Source: Thermoprotei archaeon
GTDB lineage: Archaea; Thermoproteota; Thermoprotei; Thermofilales; B20-G17
Length of the DNA stretch: 11,029 nt
Direction: 5' to 3'
Assembly: GCA_003649515.1 (NCBI GenBank)
Contig: QMSC01000028.1
Coordinates: 1-11,029 of the forward strand
The translations under genes and the position numbers were made by a program. The notes under the pieces are model-generated. The model saw only the letters and a program-made list of their open reading frames with translations. It did no database searches and was not told the DNA's origin. Below are positions 1-4,436 of this stretch, in pieces (position 1 is the stretch's first letter; the number at the start of each line of letters is the position of its first letter).

Positions 1-208
1 ATGGCGTTGATAGGTTTGAATAATAGTCTTTCTTTTTCAATGTCATAATCCTGAGTCCTTCTTGGAGGGATAGGGTTAACGGGGTCGTGGCACAGCCCCT
101 GCTTCTAAGGTGGAATGGGATGAAATGGGAGCCTAAAAGGGCTATGAACACAAGACCGATGAAAACCCTAGAAGCAAGAATCTCCCCACTTAAGTAGGGG
201 AGTGCCAA
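1..208 (+). mobile_element. IS200/IS605-like short element, copy A (left end outside the window)
   Basis: Bases 1-102 align with 10187-10282 of copy B with only scattered substitutions, including the shared block GGTTTGAATAATAGTCTTTC and the shared GTGGCACAGCCCCTG. The middle part (about 103-178) has diverged. The element closes with a hairpin, CTCCCC at 182-187 pairing with GGGGAG at 197-202 around ACTTAAGT, followed by GTGCCAA. Copy B has the same arrangement ending in GTGTCAA. A GC-rich subterminal hairpin followed by a short TCAA-like end is typical of IS200/IS605-family right ends. No transposase reading frame is present, so this is a non-autonomous (MITE-like) derivative or a remnant. 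The left hairpin, if it exists, lies before base 1. The family assignment is inference from architecture. Confidence 0.6.
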
Positions 209-224
209 CCACCAAACACCTTTA

Positions 225-235
225 TCCTTATATTT
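225..235 (+). promoter_or_regulatory. TATA-box promoter for the 257 gene
   Basis: The AT-rich stretch CCTTATATTT is centred about 27 bases before the ATG at 257, the usual TATA-to-start distance in archaea. This implies a transcript that begins at or very near the start codon (leaderless). A second possible TATA is CTTTATCC at 220-227. No Shine-Dalgarno motif precedes the ATG, which agrees with leaderless expression. The box lies only about 17-25 bases beyond the end of repeat copy A. Confidence 0.5.
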
Positions 236-256
236 CCCCATTAACAGTTTTTCTTC

Positions 257-637
257 ATGATTAAAATAGAGTCCGAGCGCTGTATCAACGTTAGATTATC
301 TAACATAGAGAGTCTTGCAAGATTTATTGCCAGCCTATTCGCAAGTGGCCATCCAGTATATATACTACACTTTAAAACTTCATTGGGAAAACATGTTTAT
401 GGTTTTCTAGCCGTGCTTAAAGATTTCTATAAGTACTATGGACTCCCCCTCTTCTACTACGTGATATTAGAGAAGCCCTTGCAGGGGTCTTTTATTCTAG
501 TAAAGCTGGGGGACGAACGCATGGAGATAAGGTTTTCAGAGGGTGTGAAGCCTGGATGGATCTATGCACCCATAGTCTCCCTTTCTGAACCACCTGCCTT
601 TATAAATGTGGGGGGTGTAGGAGATGATCGGGCATGA
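257..637 (+). CDS. conserved-looking archaeal protein of unknown function
   Basis: This is a 126-residue protein I do not recognise. It has no signal peptide, no cysteine cluster and no nucleotide-binding motif. The first third is a helical stretch with small and hydrophobic residues (about 16-30). The middle is rich in aromatic residues (FYKYYGLPLFYY, about 57-68), and a C-terminal part that looks like beta strands follows (about 76-115, with GWIYAPI). The mixed alpha/beta character and lack of long hydrophobic runs suggest a soluble protein. The ATG fits a leaderless start behind a TATA box at 225-235. Its end overlaps the next gene by 14 bases, so the two are almost certainly co-transcribed and translationally coupled, suggesting that it works with that small membrane protein. 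Function cannot be inferred further. Confidence 0.75.
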   Translation: MIKIESERCINVRLSNIESLARFIASLFASGHPVYILHFKTSLGKHVYGFLAVLKDFYKYYGLPLFYYVILEKPLQGSFILVKLGDERMEIRFSEGVKPGWIYAPIVSLSEPPAFINVGGVGDDRA

Positions 638-899
638 AAGCCTTCAAATATTATACATTGTAGAGACTGTGGCCCTTTACGCGGCCATAATTCTCCTAAC
701 AGTCTTCATACGGAGGAGGCGGAGTGTATACGCGAGAGCTATAAGAGTCTGGGGGCATTACCTTACTCTCTCCTTGATATCAGCCATTTTCCTAACGTTT
801 TATCTCAAAGGGAACGAGCTTCTGAATATATTCTTGCTCCTACTGCACATAATGGCAGTCATTATCACTTGGCTTTTCGCTATAAAATTGTGGATCTAG
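624..899 (+). CDS. small membrane protein with three predicted transmembrane segments
   Basis: This 91-residue protein is dominated by three hydrophobic segments, at about residues 9-29, 46-61 and 66-89. A run of four arginines (30-33) followed by more basic residues separates the first two and should lie in the cytoplasm, which places the N-terminus outside and the C-terminus outside or at the membrane face. There is one acidic residue within segment 1 (E14) and one histidine in segment 3 (H75). Translation starts inside the preceding gene: a purine-rich GGGGGTG (610-616) lies 7 bases before the ATG and can act as a ribosome site, so the pair is coupled. I do not recognise the family. It may form a two-component membrane/soluble unit with the upstream protein, which is inference from the overlap only. 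Confidence 0.7.
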   Translation: MIGHESLQILYIVETVALYAAIILLTVFIRRRRSVYARAIRVWGHYLTLSLISAIFLTFYLKGNELLNIFLLLLHIMAVIITWLFAIKLWI

Positions 900-932
900 C
901 TTTCTCAGAGAGATTTAAAGCTATTCAAACAG

Positions 933-943
933 CTAAAAATAAT
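933..943 (-). terminator. T-rich terminator downstream of albA
   Basis: Read on the minus strand, the sequence about 25 bases after the albA stop is ATTATTTTTAG, preceded by CTATTTCTTT. T-runs of this kind act as intrinsic terminators in archaea. It lies in the 68-base gap between two convergent genes and there is no clear stem. Confidence 0.35.
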
Positions 944-967
944 GAAATGTGTAAAGAAATAGTTACT

Positions 968-1255
968 TTACTTTTCCGTTTGTTCTAATACTATTTCTAT
1001 CGTTGAAACAGTGCGCGTCTTACCGGGCTCGCCTACTTCTTCGCTACCTATTTTTACATCCTTGATCTCGACTTTATCCTTTAGAAATCTACTCACAGTT
1101 ATCTGGGCGGCATCAACGGCTTTCGATATGGCTCTGCCTCTCGCCTTTATGTGCACTCTCTTGATGCCCTGGTTAAACTGTATGACAGTTGCTAGAACAT
1201 AATGCATTGTTGGCTTTGCACCCACCTTTATTTCTCCGGCAGCCTCTGTTGCCAT
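968..1255 (-). CDS. albA: Alba (Sso10b-family) chromatin protein
   Basis: Alba is a small dimeric DNA- and RNA-binding chromatin protein of archaea. The match to the family is strong along the whole chain: the P-T-M-H-Y-V-L-A segment near the N-terminus, the near-invariant IKARGRAISKAVDAA block, RFLKDKVEIK, and the C-terminal VSTIEIVL strand. The phenylalanine of RFLKD, used for dimer-dimer contacts in Sso10b, is kept. I place the start at the ATG at 1255 (95 residues) because GGTGGG sits about 5 bases before it. A GTG at 1264 would add three residues. In place of the double lysine of Sso10b (K16-K17) there is Ala-Lys (A13-K14 here), so the classic acetylated lysine is absent. It is a single gene transcribed from its own TATA box, convergent with the 257-899 pair. 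Confidence 0.96.
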   Translation of the reverse strand: MATEAAGEIKVGAKPTMHYVLATVIQFNQGIKRVHIKARGRAISKAVDAAQITVSRFLKDKVEIKDVKIGSEEVGEPGKTRTVSTIEIVLEQTEK

Positions 1256-1300
1256 CTTTCCCACCGCTTTTTGTATTGGATTGGGCTACAATATGACTAT

Positions 1301-1312
1301 TAGTTTATAAGC
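1301..1312 (-). promoter_or_regulatory. albA promoter TATA box
   Basis: On the minus strand the sequence reads GCTTATAAACTAA, a good archaeal TATA box. It predicts a transcript start near 1277-1282 and a short leader of about 25 bases that includes the GGTGGG ribosome site. This suits a highly expressed gene with Shine-Dalgarno-led translation. Confidence 0.6.
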
Positions 1313-1333
1313 TTTTCGTGAACCAAGTGGTTC

Positions 1334-1702
1334 CTAAGCTTTTCTTAGAACCGCGGGGGTTCCGGCGCGTAGCTTCTTTAAATTCTCTAAGGAGCTTTCC
1401 TCAACCTTTCCGATAATGCTCGCCCTACCAGTTAGGGTTATATCCTTGAGGGCTATACCTAGAACTCTACGTTGTATCCAGTAAAAGAAGTCGCCTTTTG
1501 AAATATTAGGAGAAGGTTTTTCGACTAGGAGGGCTCCTCTAAAAGTAAGGTAGGCTATCTCGTTACCATAGAAGAACAACCTTGTATGTAGCGGCAACAT
1601 GTTAAGTAATCGAGCGCTATTTAAGGGCGCGTAGACTTTGCTTACATGTATAACTGCTGCCACTTTTCCGCTAGCCTCTAATACTATTTTCTCTAGGCTC
1701 AT
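1334..1702 (-). CDS. small protein resembling the cyclophilin-like (TM1367/DUF369) fold
   Basis: This 122-residue protein has an order of motifs that recalls the small cyclophilin-like family of archaea and Thermotoga. It has an early beta strand, then a helix of the A-P-x-N-S-A-R-L-L-x-x-L-P type (25-37), then R-L-F-F-Y-G-N-E-I (41-49), a K-G-D-F-F-Y-W turn (69-75) and a closing G-R-A-S-I-I-G-K-V strand (92-100). A lysine-rich tail follows. In that family the same positions carry N-x-x-x-A-x-x-x-x-x-x-L-P, W-G-D-E-I-Y and G-D-x-x-Y-W. The resemblance is from memory and no catalytic role is established for these small members. The ATG at 1702 is preferred over a GTG at 1714 because the TATA box predicts a transcript start near 1709. 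It is transcribed toward albA but albA has its own promoter. Confidence 0.6.
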   Translation of the reverse strand: MSLEKIVLEASGKVAAVIHVSKVYAPLNSARLLNMLPLHTRLFFYGNEIAYLTFRGALLVEKPSPNISKGDFFYWIQRRVLGIALKDITLTGRASIIGKVEESSLENLKKLRAGTPAVLRKA

Positions 1703-1730
1703 GGCTTCCTTCACAAGTAAGTAAAGACAA

Positions 1731-1738
1731 GTATAAAA
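1731..1738 (-). promoter_or_regulatory. TATA box for the 1702 gene
   Basis: The minus-strand sequence CTTTTTATACTTG is an archaeal TATA box centred about 26 bases upstream of 1709, giving a leader of only a few bases. It lies in the divergent spacer shared with the 1777 gene. Confidence 0.5.
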
Positions 1739-1776
1739 AGAACCTGCTCACGATGTAAATAGTTAACAGTGGGGTA

Positions 1777-2001
1777 ATGGAAATGATGAGAGAATTTGAA
1801 AGCCCTAAGGAAGCACTAAAATACTTTAAAAAGAAGAAAAAGGAGCTCGAGGATCGAATGGAGCAGCTCATAAAGTTAAGGGATGAAGGGAAAATTACAT
1901 GTGAGGAATTCGAGGAGAAGAAGCGAGAAATAGAGAGGGAGTTTATTGAAGTAATGGATAGAATAGCACAACTCTCGTATATTCTAAGTCAGGGCTCTTA
2001 G
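1777..2001 (+). CDS. SHOCT-like short coiled-coil protein
   Basis: This 74-residue, highly charged, almost wholly helical protein has an N-terminal lysine-rich helix (11-24) leading to a segment L-I-K-L-R-D-E-G-K-I-T-x-E-E-F-E-x-K-K (31-49). That segment follows the SHOCT pattern (L-x-x-L-x-x-x-G-x-I-T-x-x-E-F-x-x-K-K), a small domain commonly found as an oligomerisation or regulatory tail on larger proteins. Here it stands almost alone. A second helix (50-71) completes a likely antiparallel hairpin. GGGG at 1771-1774 just before the ATG could serve as a weak ribosome site; the ATGs at 1783 and 1786 are alternative starts. It is divergent from the 1702 gene and 240 bases upstream of crenactin in the same direction. 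Whether it belongs to the actin system is unknown. It does not obviously match arcadin-1. Confidence 0.75.
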   Translation: MEMMREFESPKEALKYFKKKKKELEDRMEQLIKLRDEGKITCEEFEEKKREIEREFIEVMDRIAQLSYILSQGS

Positions 2002-2156
2002 GTGCATTTATAATTGAAAGTTAGTGGCTAGAGGTTCTTATAGGGATTTCTTAGCTAAAAATAGTATCCTGCATGGTTGCGCTAATGAACGGTTAGAGAA
2101 CGACGTAGCTATCGGCATTTACAGCTAAAAACTTTCATCTATCTCTCCCATCCAAA

Positions 2157-2168
2157 CTTTTTTAGATT
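2157..2168 (+). promoter_or_regulatory. possible promoter of the actin operon
   Basis: CTTTTTTAGATT is the most TATA-like stretch in the 240-base spacer (2002-2241) before crenactin and would give a leader of about 55 bases. An alternative, TTCATTAAACGG (about 2213-2224), would give an almost leaderless transcript. I see no gene, repeat or clear RNA structure in the rest of the spacer. Confidence 0.3.
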
Positions 2169-2241
2169 TCAGGAGCGGTCGCCCTAGTAGAGATATCAGG
2201 ATTACGGAATAGGTTCATTAAACGGTAATTCCATAGTAAGG

Positions 2242-3528
2242 GTGGTGAAAGTATTGGACATTGAAGCTTATAAAAGGAAATATGCTTTTGGCGAGGATTA
2301 CGGTACCAGCTATTACAAGTTCGGTCCCATAGCCGAGAAGCCCGATATCATGGAAAATAGGGGCATTATACTTGAGGAGAAGTCGGTCATATACAGGATA
2401 TACGGAATCGAAGAGGATGTAGTTGTAGGGCCCGAGGTTAGACACTTCTTAGGATCAAGAGATGAAATGATTAGAAACTTGATTTATCCCATGAAGGATG
2501 GCGTAGTTAAGAAGGATAACGAAAATGCTTGGAAAATAATTTACGCGATAACGAAAAGAGGTCTTGAGAAATATAGGCTAAGGGATTCCAAGTTTGATGG
2601 ATTTTATGTTGCAGCGGCTATATCTTCATTAGCTCTAGTCAGAGAACGGCACATGTACGAGAGGTTGTTTGAAATTCATAAGCGGATCGATGAGGAGACC
2701 GGGCTGGTGAAGGCTGTCACGATAGTTCCTCAGCCGCTCGCCGTAGCCATTGCTGAGAAAAGGATCTCATGTGTGGTCGTTGAGTCAGGTCATGGCAATA
2801 CGCAGATATGTCCGATTTCAAGGTATCCAATTCAAGAGGCAATTCTTGCTATTAATAGGGGCGGGGCAGAAGCCGACGCAATTACAGCCGAAATCCTGAA
2901 GGATCTAGGTTACGGTGATGTAGCACGCGAGGAAAAGGTTGTTCGTGAGATCAAAGAGCACTTTGGACTGATTCCTCGAGATCTAGAGAAAAGTATTGAG
3001 GTAGCTAAGAGGGATTGGGAGCGTTTTCGAGGGAAGCCCTTTAAGAAGTACCTTCTTGAAATAGATTTAGGAAAGAATGCTTGGATGCGTTTCTTAATAG
3101 GTGAAATAATTTTCAATCCTTCACATGAGATCTTTGAGAGCTACTACAAGAAAGGCATGCCAAGACCCGCTCCTTCCGAGTTTAAAGGCGATGTAATTGA
3201 GGGAACGATAAGCCTTGCAGATGCAATCATTAAGTCCATTAGAGAAGTATCGCTTGAAATTCAGGGACTAATGCTAGAGGAGGGAGGAATAATTTTAAGC
3301 GGAGGTAATTTCTCATGGAAAGTACCTCCTAGAACCGAAGATGTTGCAGTAGACGCTGCTACTAAGGTTAAAGAAGAGCTGTTAAAACACAATATTCCGG
3401 CGAAGGTGGAGCTAGTTCAAGATCCACAGTATTCTGTCTGGAAAGGGTGTATCGTGTACGCTGTAGCAGTACCCGATGACTACGAGTGGAACTGGAATCG
3501 GATGGAAGGCTGGTATAAGTGGAGGTAA
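2242..3528 (+). CDS. cren-1: crenactin (archaeal actin)
   Basis: Crenactin is an ATP-binding actin homologue that polymerises into F-actin-like double-helical filaments inside the cell. The 428-residue length is that of the family. The actin nucleotide-binding signatures are in order: phosphate-1 loop F-G-E-D-Y-G-T-S-Y-Y-K-F-G (16-28), phosphate-2 loop V-V-E-S-G-H-G-N-T-Q (179-188; crenactins have E and GHG where eukaryotic actin has D and GDG), and the adenosine motif I-I-L-S-G-G-N-F-S-W (350-359). Crenactin-specific stretches such as YPMKDGVVKKD, ILPQP/VPQPLAVAIAE, NRGGAEADAIT and QYSVWKG near the C-terminus make the call specific rather than a generic actin or MreB. The start is uncertain: GTG at 2242 or 2245, or TTG at 2254, the last having an ideal GGTGGTGA (2241-2248) 5 bases before it. 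It heads a compact operon with arcadin-like genes. Confidence 0.95.
   Translation: MVKVLDIEAYKRKYAFGEDYGTSYYKFGPIAEKPDIMENRGIILEEKSVIYRIYGIEEDVVVGPEVRHFLGSRDEMIRNLIYPMKDGVVKKDNENAWKIIYAITKRGLEKYRLRDSKFDGFYVAAAISSLALVRERHMYERLFEIHKRIDEETGLVKAVTIVPQPLAVAIAEKRISCVVVESGHGNTQICPISRYPIQEAILAINRGGAEADAITAEILKDLGYGDVAREEKVVREIKEHFGLIPRDLEKSIEVAKRDWERFRGKPFKKYLLEIDLGKNAWMRFLIGEIIFNPSHEIFESYYKKGMPRPAPSEFKGDVIEGTISLADAIIKSIREVSLEIQGLMLEEGGIILSGGNFSWKVPPRTEDVAVDAATKVKEELLKHNIPAKVELVQDPQYSVWKGCIVYAVAVPDDYEWNWNRMEGWYKWR
3520..3526 (+). promoter_or_regulatory. ribosome binding site inside the crenactin stop
   Basis: GTGGAGGTAACGTATG places a near-perfect GGAGGT across the last crenactin codons and its stop, 5 bases before the ATG at 3532. 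This fixes the start of the arcadin-2-like gene and points to coupled translation with crenactin. Confidence 0.7.
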
Positions 3529-3531
3529 CGT

Positions 3532-4260
3532 ATGACGCTTAACAAGGCCAAAATTCTATCTATAGTTAAGGATTTTTTCGCTAAGAAAGGATTAAGACCT
3601 CTTCTAGTTGAGGAGCTGGTAATCCCTAAGGATCTTAAACCACTTATCGATGCAGCTTTTCAGGACGGGAAAAATATAATTGTAATACATGTAATTGCCG
3701 ATTTCTTCTATAGTTACGTAGAGGCGAGAAATACCCTTGAAAAAACTTTGATGAAGATAGCTCCTATAACAGCCTTTGTAGAAAAGGTATACATAGCAGT
3801 TCCTGAGCTTTACGCTTCTGAAAGTATTCTAAACGCCAGGATCCTAAGGGAGAGTGGCATAGGAGTTTTGAAGGTTTATGAGGAAGGGGAAGTAGAGGAG
3901 CTAATTCCAGCTGTAAGCAAAGGCGGTTTTCAGCCGTTAAATATGCAAGCAATAAACGAATTTCTAGAAAGAATAAAGAGTGAAATAGGTAAACTTTACT
4001 CTCAGCAGACTAGTATTCTGGAAAATATCAACAATCTTACGGCTAAAATTAAAGATCTTGAGAGAAGAATAGTACTTCTTGAAGAGAAAGTGGCCTCGCT
4101 TAGTCGAACAACGGTGCAACCAATACTAAAGGAGACTCCTCCTCAAAGTATCGACTTAGAGAGTTCAAGAGACTTGCTTGAGGACGCCAGTTTACCATCC
4201 TTTATGAGGAATAACCCCTGGATCAACGAACTTCGAAAGAGGGGTAGGGAGAGACCGTGA
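3532..4260 (+). CDS. arcadin-2-like crenactin-binding coiled-coil protein
   Basis: The 242-residue protein has three parts. Residues 1-130 look like an alpha/beta domain with strands such as NIIVIHVIADF and EKVYIAVPELY. Residues about 142-191 form a heptad-rich coiled coil (IxxFLxxIxxEIxxL, then LTAKIKDLERRIVLLEEKV). A low-complexity linker (195-219) leads to a separate amphipathic tail, LPSFMRNNPWINELRKRG (221-238). In Pyrobaculum, arcadin-2 lies next to crenactin, contains a coiled coil and binds the hydrophobic groove of crenactin through its C-terminal helix, thereby interfering with filament formation. The position, coiled coil and tail here fit that role. Identity as arcadin-2 rests on context and architecture, not on alignment. 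It lies 3 bases after crenactin with its ribosome site inside it, and its stop overlaps the next start (GTGA). Confidence 0.75.
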   Translation: MTLNKAKILSIVKDFFAKKGLRPLLVEELVIPKDLKPLIDAAFQDGKNIIVIHVIADFFYSYVEARNTLEKTLMKIAPITAFVEKVYIAVPELYASESILNARILRESGIGVLKVYEEGEVEELIPAVSKGGFQPLNMQAINEFLERIKSEIGKLYSQQTSILENINNLTAKIKDLERRIVLLEEKVASLSRTTVQPILKETPPQSIDLESSRDLLEDASLPSFMRNNPWINELRKRGRERP

Positions 4261-4436
4261 AGAGACTAGACCCTATAAGTAAGGAAATAGTCGACCTTCT
4301 TAGTGAGTATTTTAAGGAGAAAGAGGACTTAAAGGATCTCGCTGTAAAGCTGTACTTTGCTTACCTTAGAAAGGGACGTAAGGGTCTTGAAGAGACCATT
4401 AGGGAGTTGATGGAAAATGTCGAAAGTAAGTCTTGA
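4257..4436 (+). CDS. 59-residue arcadin-3-like protein
   Basis: This short gene opens with GTG at 4257, sharing GTGA with the stop of the preceding gene, and ends with TGA at 4434-4436, 20 bases inside the SMC-like gene. A purine-rich AGGGAGAG precedes the GTG. The product begins MKRLDPISKEIVDLLSEYF and is entirely helical: helix 1 about 8-20, an acidic turn, helix 2 about 24-38 (DLKDLAVKLYFAYLRK), a basic R-K-G-R-K-G loop, and helix 3 about 44-55. The regular packing of hydrophobic residues and the overlap on both sides argue strongly that it is a real gene. The arcade cluster of Thermoproteales includes a small arcadin-3 between arcadin-2 and the SMC-like arcadin-4, so I infer that this is arcadin-3. 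No function is known to me. Confidence 0.75.
   Translation: MKRLDPISKEIVDLLSEYFKEKEDLKDLAVKLYFAYLRKGRKGLEETIRELMENVESKS

Noticed and set aside
2002..2241. Possible gene or C/D-box RNA in the spacer upstream of crenactin
   Set aside because: No frame longer than a few codons with a ribosome site was found, and no paired C and D boxes with plausible spacing could be identified.
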